Origin: Stereocaulon alpinum
Lineage: Eukaryota; Ascomycota; Lecanoromycetes; Lecanorales; Stereocaulaceae
Direction: 5' to 3'
Assembly (NCBI GenBank): GCA_018257865.1
Contig: JAEUBA010000003.1
Span: forward strand, 806,001 to 870,000
DNA length: 64,000 nucleotides
The position numbers and the translations under genes are program-made. The notes beneath the pieces were generated by a model that ran no database searches, had not been told where the DNA came from, and was given only the letters and a program-made list of their open reading frames with translations. How positions within the stretch are numbered: position 1 is the stretch's first letter; each line of letters begins with the position of its first letter. Positions 44,956 through 55,028 of the stretch are shown here, piece by piece.

Positions 44956-47069
44956 TCATCTGCCGTGCACCCCGAAAAAAAGCTTCTTATGTCCTCTCTC
45001 GCCTACCGCAGGCTCGCCTTTCCTCTTGCCTGGTGGCCTACCCCGTTTATGCGCATAACCATGATTGTGACCGTTTTCCTTCCCCCCACCGTCCGACACT
45101 TGCCTCTCTAGGACAGGCGGCGAAGGGGAGGTATCCCTCACTGCCTCCTTGATAGTCTGCCTGCTCAGACAATAGTCGATATGGTCGTTGAAATCCTTGG
45201 CACTCGCTGACTGCGGTCTTGCACAGATGGGGCATGTCCATGGCTTCTGCTCCTTGGGTGGTGGCACATAGCCCGTAGCAGGTTTCTGGAAGCCAACTGA
45301 GGGGCCAAGTTCCCTGATGTTGGAAGTAGTCTGTTTCTTAGGTGTGGGATTAGGTAGGATTTCCCTGCCATGTTTGTGACGGCGATTTGACTCTTCGAGT
45401 TGCTGCTCCTGTGTCAGGGGATCAAGGACTGCCATATCTTCTCCCAGTTGCTGCTCCTGACTAAGACGCTCAAGCTCGTTCATCTCGTCTTGGCGTTCCT
45501 GGCGTGCGGCTTCTTCAAATTCTTCATCAGGCCAGACTTCCCATTCGCCATTTTCGTCGACCTTGGTCCTCGACGGGCCAGCCTCGCCGTCAGCTGAGAT
45601 TTGTCTCATGCCAAAGAAGTCGATGCCCGTTTTCTTTGTGCTGACCAGATGGGTGCATCTGAGACCCATGAGCCGCAGTTTCATTCCCGGGATCTCCTTC
45701 TCGAGCTTTGCCATCATCGGTAGAGAATACGTGTACAAGTCGTCTGCCGTGTTGACCGCTTTCGGCGGGATCGTCTGCCTCGTGAAGACCTCATAGGTCT
45801 GCAGTTTGATTTTCAGCACCAGAGTACGGCCCTTGAATTGTGTGCGTATAAGATCCTTCTCCAGCTCCTCGCCAGTCCAGCGAAGCTTCTCTCGCAGTTC
45901 TGTCTTGTCACTCATGTCGTGAAACGTGCTCTCAGTTCCTACACTCTTGCGTTCATACTCCTCCGCAGGTTGAACTTTTGTGCGTCCGAGTCCGAGGTAA
46001 CATTGCATGAGGAATTGAAAAGCCTTCTCGCCGAAGAGTTTCGAGAGATAGGCACGTTGGGGGTAGATGTCGCCGCATGTCTTGACGCCAATTGCATCGA
46101 GCTCGCGCTCGAATACTCGCCCAACACCGTTGACTTTGCGGGTTGGAAGGTCGCGCATGAACGCTAGGATGGTAGCTCTGTCATTTGCAACTCTGAATTG
46201 CCCGTTCGGTTTGTTCCTGTTGGAGGCTATTTTGGCGATCTTGGCGTTCGGGGCAATACCAGCGGATATCGTGATATGGGTCTTTTCGCACACTTCGTTC
46301 CGCAGCTGGGTCACTGCTTCTTCAGGATCCATACCCTTCTCTTCGCAGTATTCTGTGATGTTCAAGTAGGCCTCGTCAATGCTTGCGCTTTCGAAACGTG
46401 GGTCGTAGTCTGCCAAAATCTCTCTAACTTCTTGCGCCTTCGCAGTGTATTTGGCGAAGTTCAATGGTAGACAGGTGAGATTAGGGCACAGTTTCATCGC
46501 CACGAAACCTGCCATGCCACTTCGACAGCCGAACTTCCTGGCATGGTAATTGCATGTCGTGAGAACGCCTTTTCCGACAGCCATTGGCACATGTTTGAGT
46601 TCTGGTCGATCCAATTCTTCGACAGCGGCGTAGAAGGCATCACAGTCGATGTGGATAACAATCTGGGAGAGGTCCCGTGAAAGCTCAAGCTCTGCAATAT
46701 ATTCATCTGCTCGTCGGAGGTCTAGGGTAAGGTCCACGCGCTCAAGCTGGCGTTTTTTGGCTAAAATTTTCTCGATCTTCTGGGTGAGGTTCTTATCCTT
46801 GTACTCCTCGTTGTTGAAATATTTGGAGCCCTTGGAGGCATTGTATATTACCTCTGAGACCTATCATCATGATCAGCAAAGTCAAGCACTGTACCAGGAA
46901 CGATTGTTGCTACCTTCTGTTGATCGACAGAGTCCTGCCCGGCTTTGGTCAGGGAGGGTCCCAGAAGATGGTACTTGAGAGTATCATGCTCGCTAAGTGC
47001 TGCCTGAGCAGCGGCGACGGTGACAGATCCTGGGGCTACTGGCTGCTGATTTGATCCATCCGTTGTCAT
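44956..47069 (-). CDS. DNA polymerase kappa (DinB family, Y-family)
   Basis: Translesion DNA polymerase that extends past damaged bases in the nucleus. Two exons (47069-46914, 46860-44956) with a 53-base intron join in frame to 686 aa. The joint gives QQKVSEVIYNASKGSKYFNN, the N-clasp element found in Pol kappa and absent from bacterial DinB. Catalytic motifs are IHIDCDAFYAAVEE (Asp124, Asp126), YHARKFGCRSGM and SIDEAYLN (Asp214, Glu215); the thumb has RKVNGVGRVFERELDAIGV. The little-finger domain ends near LMGLRCTHLV. A single UBZ-type zinc finger follows near the C-terminus (CPIC at 595/598, HIDYC at 612/616), expected to bind ubiquitinated PCNA. The tail is basic, possibly a nuclear localisation signal. 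Budding yeast lacks this polymerase, which again points to a filamentous ascomycete. Confidence 0.95.
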
Positions 47070-48455
47070 TTCGTATTGAGATACGAACCTAGTGATCTTG
47101 TCGGCATCAGGCTTGAGAGCACGCGTTAACGCGCTCTGTTTCTATGCATTTGCAGCTACTTGCAGACCTGAATTTTGAAGTGCGTATCAGACTTCGCTCT
47201 CTGTTGAAATTGACGCGTGATAGGCTGTGATAGACATGGTCAAATTGAGAAATGGGGCAATGAAGACTTGCGCCGCAGTGACTGGCGCATCCTCAAAATC
47301 TGGGCTAGTCGGATCGGGAAGCTCTTGCCGAAAATGGCACATAGATATATCGCCCTGATGTTTTCTACAACAGCGTACTGACTTACATATGTCGGCTCTC
47401 ATTACATCCCTCGGTGGTACACACGCTCGCCTTCCGATTAGCGGTCTGTGGACTCACGCCAGTCCTCCTGTTATACTGAACACGTCAAACATCTCAGTGC
47501 TTTGAACCAACTCGCTCTCGAAGCCTACACATATGGCTGCATACGCCTTTCCTTGGACAAAGTGTCTTCGTATATATCCCACACAAAATCATCTTCTACC
47601 CCACTACAAAAATAATTTGTGGCTAACAATGCGGGCAAGCGTCCGCCTGGACAAAGTTGTGGCTGGATTGGGGTTGCGCTGAGATGAATATCTCGTCTAG
47701 GTTGAACAACATCGCCAGAATTTCTGCGCTTACGGATTATCATGTTACAGCTGGAGTGTGGGTCACCATAGTTGACTACACATGTCCAAACAGGGGTAGT
47801 GGTACTAGGGACATATGTGCAGTTCTTACTCCCCTGTCAACCTTGTTACTCAGATCACAAGGCATTCAGCCTGCTTTCTTGCATCCTCGAAGACGTTCGC
47901 TTGAATACCATTCTTCTAGGTCGGATGTGTCCTCCTGCAGGCCTGGAAAATTGTCAATGCTGTGACATACGCCACTTGGCTACCCCTTTCCTGGGCTTAC
48001 AAGACAATTCCTTCGCCGCTCAGCGTTCACGGTCGCTGAAATAGGCTCTTGATTGTGCTGTTCCCACATATTTCAAGTATCGTCCAATAAATCCTTAGAC
48101 AATCATTTGAATATGATGAGGCGATCTATGAAAGCTAGGTAGCGTAGTCATACAATACATGCATTATCATGTTCGTGCTCCTTGCCCCTCCGAAACATAC
48201 AGGAGAAAGCGTTCGAATGATTCTAGCTGCAGCGCGAAAAGTTTAGGCTTCAAGACTGGTCTAATAAATAGTGCGTTGCTTGTTGCCAACCAACTCTTCA
48301 GTCATAGTTGCGTAGTATGAAGTTTTTAAAAGTACATCAAACATGCTACATGGGTTATATCAGCTTAGTGAGCTAGCACTCTTTGATGTAAGAAAAGCGT
48401 ATCCTGTAGAACGAGCCAATAGACTGGATCTGCGCACAGCTATTCTCGTCTCATT
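47070..48455. other. 1.4-kb intergenic region
   Basis: Lies between the polymerase kappa promoter and the end of the SnoaL-like gene. Frames at 47187-47402 (minus) and 47657-48044 (plus) have no motifs. No repeat or RNA gene was recognised. Confidence 0.45.
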
Positions 48456-49069
48456 TCACATGCCCAAGAGACTCAGATTACCAACGTAACCCGGCCCCTG
48501 AAACACCAGCTGCCTCTTGGAAATACGCCAGCCTTCAGTAGCTCTCTCAAGGTTGTCAGTATAGTATCCATAGAGGTATACCACAGAGCCAACAGAGTAG
48601 GGTATGCCGAAAAGACTGGCTTGGAAGTAGGTGGTAGAATTGGCATGGTCTGTATCGCTGTGGATGTTGATGACCGTGGTGCCGAGGAGGTGTTGGGAGT
48701 GGACATTGGCAACCGATGCTGCGAGACCGGTCTGGATTGCTGAAAGGCCATTGAGGTCCGAGAGAGAACCTGTGTAGTTGGCGGAGGCATTGGGTGCGAA
48801 GACCTGTTGAGAAGTACTTTAGATGAATGATGAAAGCTACAGTGACATTGAGCGAAGAAACATAGGGCCATAACTCGATTGAAGGTTCTGAGTACGAAGA
48901 TTTGCAGATTGATTACCTTTGATAGCATAGCGAAGTCCTTAGAATCGATGGCTAACGGGTATGTGTGAATGGTCTGGTGAATTGACTCCCAGGGCGTAAA
49001 AGCGACTAAGAGCTTTGGGACGCACAGAAGAGCAAGGGCACAGAGGAGAAAATGGCATTGTGGATGCAT
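48456..49069 (-). CDS. Secreted SnoaL/NTF2-like protein
   Basis: Two exons (49069-48917, 48803-48456) with a 113-base intron join in frame to 166 aa. A signal peptide is evident (CHFLLCALALLCVPKLLVAF). The mature part starts TPWESIHQTIHTYPLAIDSK, then DFAMLSKVFAPNASANYTGS, AIQTGLAASVANVHSQHLLG, a strand block TTVINIHSDTDHANSTTYFQ, ASLFGIPYSVGSVVYLYGYY and the closing GWRISKRQLVFQGPGYVGN. This order (helix with exposed D/N, Q/H loop, paired strands, WRI-R) matches SnoaL-like proteins, which form a conical fold used as hydrolases, isomerases or ligand binders. Several N-glycosylation sites fit secretion. The unspliced frame gives a different Ser/Pro-rich tail, so intron recognition decides the product. 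The substrate is unknown. Confidence 0.82.
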
Positions 49070-49536
49070 GCTGTTGGAGATTTAAACAAAGAGAGTTATG
49101 CTAAATTTGCCCAATGCCAGGGGGAAAGGGAGATGATTCAAACAGCACGAAGGCTAAGAAATGCGAGCATGTTCTTGCGTGGGATTTTGGGCATTTAGAG
49201 CTAGCTACTAGTCCTAGCCATGGTTGTGAAGATCCTTCCACTACGAGGAGTAGCAGTGTGAGATACCAGAAGCTGGCGAACACTTTGAGCTTACATACAG
49301 TAGTTGTAGGATTACAACAACAAGCACAAGTAGCCTAGTAACTAGTGTTGAAAATGCAAGTTTTCATAAGGTAATTAATGCATGTGCTCCTAGTGCGTCA
49401 TAGATCAAGGCTCGCGCTAGTCTGGCCTGTCTAGTGCCCTCTGCGCGACATCAACACGACCTGTCCGACCCATATCAGCATGATCTCATCGAACGTCTAT
49501 TGAACGTTCTAACATCTTGCAGCTATCGAAGATGAC
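49070..49536. promoter_or_regulatory. Divergent intergenic region
   Basis: About 470 bases between the starts of the SnoaL-like gene and the 856-aa protein, so it should contain both promoters. No distinct element was recognised. Confidence 0.35.
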
Positions 49537-52107
49537 ATGGTACACTCCCCACCGGCCCATGCGACGACTACGACACGACATGGCGTTGCGACCGTAACGA
49601 TGAGCTACGAGAAACAACAAAATGGCATTCCCAGGCGACTTCCAGTTCCAAACGTTAATACACAGTCGCCCAAGTGGGCTGGCAGGGTCAAGTCTCTGCC
49701 TAAGCTAGCGGGAACGACAGCGACAAATGGGCATTCTGCTCGTCGAAGAGAAGACACATCCGACGGAGCTGGCGTGGAGGAAAGCTTTGCTGAAGATGGT
49801 GGCGCAACACCAATCAAACCCTTTCTGAGCTCTAACATTACGCCTAGATCAGGGTCAAGGAAAGCAAGAGCGGAAACCACGTCGCCGACGCCAAATGGAA
49901 CAGAGAGTGGAACCCAGAATAGAACACCCAGCAAGCCCAGGCGTGTCTCGTCCATCGAGAGCCATGATACGGCTATGGAAGATGCACGGACTACAAGTGG
50001 ATTCGGTATACGGGTTGCAAATGCAGGGTGGAGGTCTCGCACGGGCAGCGTCAACAGCGATGGTCCAGGCTCGTCTGTGTCTTCCAGACAGCGTCTAATG
50101 GAGCGCAACAATTCAGCGACGAGGGTAGCCAGTCCTGAGATTACGTCCAAATTCTTCCATGCAGACGACGTCAAAGTGAGCATACCATCGAGGCCCACAT
50201 CGGAGCGAGCTCTGTCGCAAGGCCGGTTGCCAGGATGCGCACAAAGCAAGGATGAGAACATTCCGATTGTAAGAACGTCGTCTTTGAGCAGCAGCCCAAC
50301 TCTCGATGAGCAAAGGCCTAGGTTCTTCTACGCAAATGATGTCAACGAATCGAAGACGCCGCTCACCCGACTTACCAACGGGAATCAAGTGAGTCGGCCG
50401 CCACTACAGACCATTTATAGTGCAAATGGGGGCAACAGTCCAGAACGAGCACCATCACCACTCAAGGAAGAAATCTTACCTCAGATACCCTTGATGAACA
50501 AAGCATCGCCAAGACGGCATACTCGATTAGTCTCGAATGGGGGCAGTGAACTCACATTACCACAAGGGATACAAAGCGGCAATGCGAACCTTGCCCGAAG
50601 GTCGAGCCTCAGTTCGCCCAAACCGACTTACACTACCACCCATGCCAGATCTTCGAGCGTCAACTCAGCGGGCCCGAGCCCTCCGCGAAGATCGAGTGTC
50701 AAGCTTTCGGAGACGAGCCCCATAGAGCGGATCCGAACTACGTCTTTCGGAGAAGCGAATGTTCCCTTACACCATAGTGTCAGCTCTCGCGCCACTACCC
50801 CAGACCAACCTCAACCCCAGGTCTTTTCCCAGCCACAAAGTCCAACAAAACCTCCTGCCACTGGCCAGAGCAAGATCGACCAAATGAATGAGCTTGCAGC
50901 TAATGCTCGCCGCGAACGGAAGGTTCTCGATCTCGAAATCAGCAACTCTTCCCTTCTAGCTATAAATCGCACCCTTGAACGCGAGATGCGTAAGCAGACC
51001 GCTGAACTACGTCGATTTCGGCGATTAAGCCGCTCTGGAAGGCTCTCTGTTGCCCCTTCTCGTTCTGCTTCAGGCAGGATGTCGATGCTCTCGGAAGCTA
51101 CTGACGAACTTGGCCACGATCTATCAGACTCTGATGAAGATCTTGAAGATCTTCTCTCTAGCCTTTCGTCAACGTCAGCCACTTCGCATCCTTCATCACC
51201 AGCAGCCCATGCTCGATTCGGAGATCCTGAACGCGTGGAGCTAGACCTTGCCACTCATCGCGCCCTTATACTTGATTCGCAGAAGCTTAATGTATCAATC
51301 AAGCGCTGTCTCAGCACTTCAGAGTCCTTACTTGCCGCCGCCAAAGAAGCGTTAGCACATCACGAAGAACCTTTGCAGCTAGAGCACCTAGGACCTCGTG
51401 TACTTACTCCTGATGACGTTGGTGTTGAAGTGTTGGGCCAAGGCCAAGGCCTCCTCAGCCCGAGTCTCAATCACGGTAAAAGTAATCCGTGGGAACGGAG
51501 CCTGGGAAGCATAGAAAGCCTAGTTGAAGAGCTTCCAGGTAAAGAGCTTGTGATACCAGACCACTCTCAATTGGATCTGCCAAGCAACATCCAGATATTC
51601 TTGCCTGATGTAAAAGAACGCTACGGTCATGTGCTACCGGAGGAGCCAACCGCAGATCAACCTACATATACTGAAACCACTGACATGATGCCGAAGTTGA
51701 AAGATCGTCCGCTAGAGCCGGATGCTCAAGAGATCGACAGGGACGCTGCGCCGGGCAATCCACTTACACCCAAGGCGCCCAATACTAAATATGCTTCCCT
51801 TCAAATGGATAAGCCATTACCTATCCCAAATCTCGAACCGCGCAGAGCGACCTCTTTCTTGTCACTGGACGGGCTGGACGATGATGAGACTATTGCAGCA
51901 CCACCAACCAAGCCCACCATGGTAGAGCGAACACCAAGTGGCTCTTCAGAGGATCTCCATCCAGATTCTTACGCAGCAAGATCAGAGAGAAACAAGACGA
52001 AATCTCCAGATCCCAAACCAGGCGAAGCAGGCTTCCGCGGTAGTATGCAGGGATTAGGGCATTATTTGCAAGCATTTTCAATGTTCGGAAGACCACAGCA
52101 GGCCTGA
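49537..52107 (+). CDS. Large disordered/coiled-coil protein, unrecognised
   Basis: A single exon of 856 codons with ATG at 49537; a second ATG 66 bases later (MSYEKQQNGIPRRLPVPNVN) may be the real start. The first 440 residues are Ser/Thr/Pro/Arg-rich with many SP/TP sites, which suggests kinase regulation. A coiled coil follows (residues about 445-500: ANARRERKVLDLEISNSSLL, NRTLEREMRKQTAELRRFRR), then an acidic stretch (SDSDEDLEDLLSSLSS) and a second predicted helix (RVELDLATHRALILDSQKLN, VSIKRCLSTSESLLAAAKEA). The rest is disordered, with SPWERSLGSIESLVEELPG-like islands and an ending GLGHYLQAFSMFGRPQQA. This layout resembles cytoskeletal or septum scaffold proteins of moulds, but I cannot name it. 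Confidence 0.85.
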   Translation: MVHSPPAHATTTTRHGVATVTMSYEKQQNGIPRRLPVPNVNTQSPKWAGRVKSLPKLAGTTATNGHSARRREDTSDGAGVEESFAEDGGATPIKPFLSSNITPRSGSRKARAETTSPTPNGTESGTQNRTPSKPRRVSSIESHDTAMEDARTTSGFGIRVANAGWRSRTGSVNSDGPGSSVSSRQRLMERNNSATRVASPEITSKFFHADDVKVSIPSRPTSERALSQGRLPGCAQSKDENIPIVRTSSLSSSPTLDEQRPRFFYANDVNESKTPLTRLTNGNQVSRPPLQTIYSANGGNSPERAPSPLKEEILPQIPLMNKASPRRHTRLVSNGGSELTLPQGIQSGNANLARRSSLSSPKPTYTTTHARSSSVNSAGPSPPRRSSVKLSETSPIERIRTTSFGEANVPLHHSVSSRATTPDQPQPQVFSQPQSPTKPPATGQSKIDQMNELAANARRERKVLDLEISNSSLLAINRTLEREMRKQTAELRRFRRLSRSGRLSVAPSRSASGRMSMLSEATDELGHDLSDSDEDLEDLLSSLSSTSATSHPSSPAAHARFGDPERVELDLATHRALILDSQKLNVSIKRCLSTSESLLAAAKEALAHHEEPLQLEHLGPRVLTPDDVGVEVLGQGQGLLSPSLNHGKSNPWERSLGSIESLVEELPGKELVIPDHSQLDLPSNIQIFLPDVKERYGHVLPEEPTADQPTYTETTDMMPKLKDRPLEPDAQEIDRDAAPGNPLTPKAPNTKYASLQMDKPLPIPNLEPRRATSFLSLDGLDDDETIAAPPTKPTMVERTPSGSSEDLHPDSYAARSERNKTKSPDPKPGEAGFRGSMQGLGHYLQAFSMFGRPQQA

Positions 52108-53212
52108 ATAATAGGTAATTTGGCGGGAAAGAAGCATGGTGTTTTGGGTGGTACATGGTGGCGGCGCTGGCTTTTTGTTTCGAGATACCCTTTTGATGTC
52201 ATTTACAGATACTCCTCACTCAAAGAATGAAACACATTCGAACCTCCTCCCTTGACCCAAGCTTCGGACGTAACCTTTTCGACTGATGTGCCAGCAGCAC
52301 CCTACTTGCCACTCTGCAAGCTACTACCAAGCCGTCGTCTGGCTAATTGAAGCAACGGTGAACCATCGTCTCAAGCTCATACTGCAAGGAATGCCGTAGG
52401 CACACATATCCATCGCTGACATGCAGTCAAACACTCGTCAACGGTGAAAATCCCCTGGAGGCTGTTTGCCCTGTCACAATGGTACCCTAGTGTCAGATAC
52501 CACTACACAAAGTACCTTAGCTTTTAACGGCAAAACCCTACACCTTAGAACACCACATATTCTGCCTAGTTTTGTCGACCAACGCACATACCGAAGCAAG
52601 GGATTTATTGCGTGGATCTTGTATGGTTAGTTCAGCAATGGTGATGTCACCACCACGCATATAGATTTGTGGTGTAATCGGAGATGGGAATAATGCAGAA
52701 GCTGAGAACGTGTGCGGCCGTGGGGGAAAGAGTGTGCGGGATCTAGTTTGGATGGGAATATGCTAAGGGTAATGCGTGGTGTCGTGGCAGCCACACAAAC
52801 CTTGTTCGATCCATCAATGGATCTCAGATACCAGTTTCTCAGCTCTGCGTTCGAGGAATGTGCTTCTAAAACAGTATAGTGAACGACGCGTGCTGGGAGT
52901 GTTTTGTGCAAGGTTTTCTTTACTGGGCTCGTGCATGCTTAGCCATTCGTACTGCGCCTCCGCCTCCCAAGTTTTGAACTCAATGTATGCATGTGCTCTT
53001 GAGGTCGTCTCTTGGCATTTTTTATATGGCTGAGAGGTCGTTGTTCCCTAGCTGCAGCGCTTTTGATAGTGTCTGGTGGTAGTGACTGAGGAGACTTGAT
53101 CGTGACTCCATTGCTTTAAACCCCTTTTTAAAAGTCACAACTGACTTAAAGCTACAATGCAATCTCATACTACCGTACCCAATCTCAACCCACGAGCACC
53201 GATCTCCGTTGT
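52108..53212. other. 1.1-kb intergenic region
   Basis: Lies between the 3' ends of the 856-aa gene and of the P450 relic. The frame at 52627-52911 (minus) has no motif. Nothing else was seen. Confidence 0.45.
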
Positions 53213-54417
53213 TCACGCCGGAGTCAAAGCAACCTTACATCCATTTGCATTCCTCGCCGTTAGCTGGACCTGCCCAGTCCATGGCAGTGGAATACGACTC
53301 TCAATCTGGCAAAATTCTTGCGGCAGTCTCACGCTAACATACGAGGCTTCTGTAGTTGCCTTCAGTCGCCCTGCACACCCTCGAGGTCCGCCGCCGAAGG
53401 GCATGGATTCCGATGTAGCTGGCTTGAATTGAGCGGCCATCAGAGCCTGGAGTATCTGGTTTCGCAGCTCTATCTTGTCATCAGTCTGTTCTGCCATAGC
53501 ATGTAGCATAATGTGTCGTTGATGACGGTCGACATGGCCCGAGCTATCGCTCTATGTTGAAAGGAGGTTCCTACGGTACTCTAGTGCTTTGTCCACGCAC
53601 CTATCCGCGAACGCATGGGTTGTCATGCACGATTCCTACCACTTCGGGTCTCGATAGAGCAACTTCAACGGACCGAGTGCAATCTGGAATCCAGACCCGA
53701 ACATCGCATAGTCAAAGGCTTCAAGGTATTCGCGAGCGTGGGAAGACATGCCGCCAGCGAGTGAATCAAAAGACTTGCCAAATAGGAACAAGGTCGCCGT
53801 ATCTAGATACTGGCAACACCATCAGCAGGGAACGCTTCTCCAGGTCCACGATACATCGACAATGTACAAGATTGAAAAAAAGTGGTTGCAAGTCCACAGT
53901 TGAACCGTCTCTCGGGATTTGATCAAGGGCCATACTCACATACCCTCCGAACATGGACAAATCAGTCATGTTAGCTTTTTTGAAACTTGATTTGAGCAGA
54001 GCCCTGGAATGTTCCCATCTTGGGCCGTCGGTAGTAATAAAGCCTCTCCCGCAGAACGGACTCTGAGCAGGAAGCCTAGCAGGCTTGACACCTCAGTCTT
54101 TGAATTTAGTAACCCAGATAGTCTGCAAATTCTCTGGCCTGATTGAGTTTATGGCCATTGATCCAAATGATTTAGTCTCAAAAATACTACCATATTGATT
54201 ATAGCGTCGAACCAGCTCTGGCAAATATCTGTTCTCCTTGAAGAGATTCCCAGTGTGGAAGAAAAGGTCAAGTCCAAAGAACGGATCTTTGTGCGGGTAT
54301 GCGTTCGCCGGCTGACAGCCATTCGTCCGTTTGAGAGATCGTGTGTCGTACTTTACGAGCGTAGTAGGCTACCAGAATACAGACTGCACTCAAGCCTAGT
54401 GTAGATAGGTAGCCCAT
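53213..54417 (-). pseudogene. Decayed, internally deleted cytochrome P450
   Basis: Relic of a membrane-bound fungal cytochrome P450, in type like the alkane/fatty-acid hydroxylase group. An ATG at 54417 opens a membrane-anchor helix (GYLSTLGLSAVCILVAYY). After a phase change, PANAYPHKDPFFGLDLFF, SIFETKSFGSMAINSIRPEN and PARLPAQSPFCGRGFITTDG are clear family parts. Then come FLFGKSFDSLAGGMSSHARE, FGSGFQIALGPLKLLYRDPK and the I-helix start DDKIELRNQILQALMA. This runs directly into the haem-binding loop FGGGPRGCAGR, so about 130 residues including the ExxR motif are missing. Stops: TGA at 54093-54095 (directly before GVKPARLP) and TAG at 53636-53638 (directly after a Trp codon). There are further phase changes. 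It cannot make an active enzyme. It is convergent with the 856-aa gene. Confidence 0.88.
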
Positions 54418-55028
54418 TGTGGTAGATCGGTGTCTTTTAGGGACGAAGTAGTAATAGCGAAGCGTAAGGGCGGATAATTCACAAAGCCGGTGTCGATAAC
54501 GCTGCCTTCCACGTCAGACGAAGCGGCTGAGAGCACTTGCGCGAAGGACGAGTGAATCTATGAGACTTAAGTGGGAAGTGTGTTTGGCACGAAAGAGCAA
54601 TTAGCGATAGACAAACATAGCATACAACCAAGACTTGCTATATGTCTCGGCTGATGCATGTGCGGTAATTTGCTTGAACCTGGAGCCCGAGCTAGAAAAT
54701 CAGCATGCATACGTCAAAGGAACTGACAGTAGGATCATGTTGAATGATGTATGGGCTGTAGCTCGCACGAGATTCTGCAGTCCGAGGGGTCCAAGTAAGA
54801 GTAACGGTGCGATCCTGGCGGGAATCCCAGCGGCAAGAGCACGCGGATGACACGTCACGTTGTGTAAATGGGAAAACCCTGGGCATTCCTTTGCCAAGTG
54901 CTTCTGGATCCATGGCATTGACGAAAGGGCTAGAATTCTAGATGACCGTAATTAGTACACGAGCACACTAAGTGACAAGCACAAGCAAGCAGTTAATCGT
55001 CATTCTCCGTGGCGCTAAATAGCCATGA
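54418..55028. other. Region between P450 relic and HET gene 2
   Basis: 610 bases without a supported gene. Minus-strand frames at 54692-54918 carry no motif. It should include the old P450 promoter and the 3' end of HET gene 2. Confidence 0.4.

Noticed and set aside
52627..52911. 94-aa minus-strand frame
   Set aside because: No motif, no partner exon, ordinary random-frame length.
53213..54417. Functional cytochrome P450 gene
   Set aside because: Two stops, phase changes and loss of the ExxR region; the haem motif alone does not make a gene.
43060..54417. A secondary-metabolite cluster (O-methyltransferase plus P450)
   Set aside because: The two relics are about 9 kb apart with polymerase kappa and two unrelated genes between them, and no polyketide synthase, peptide synthetase or terpene cyclase is present.
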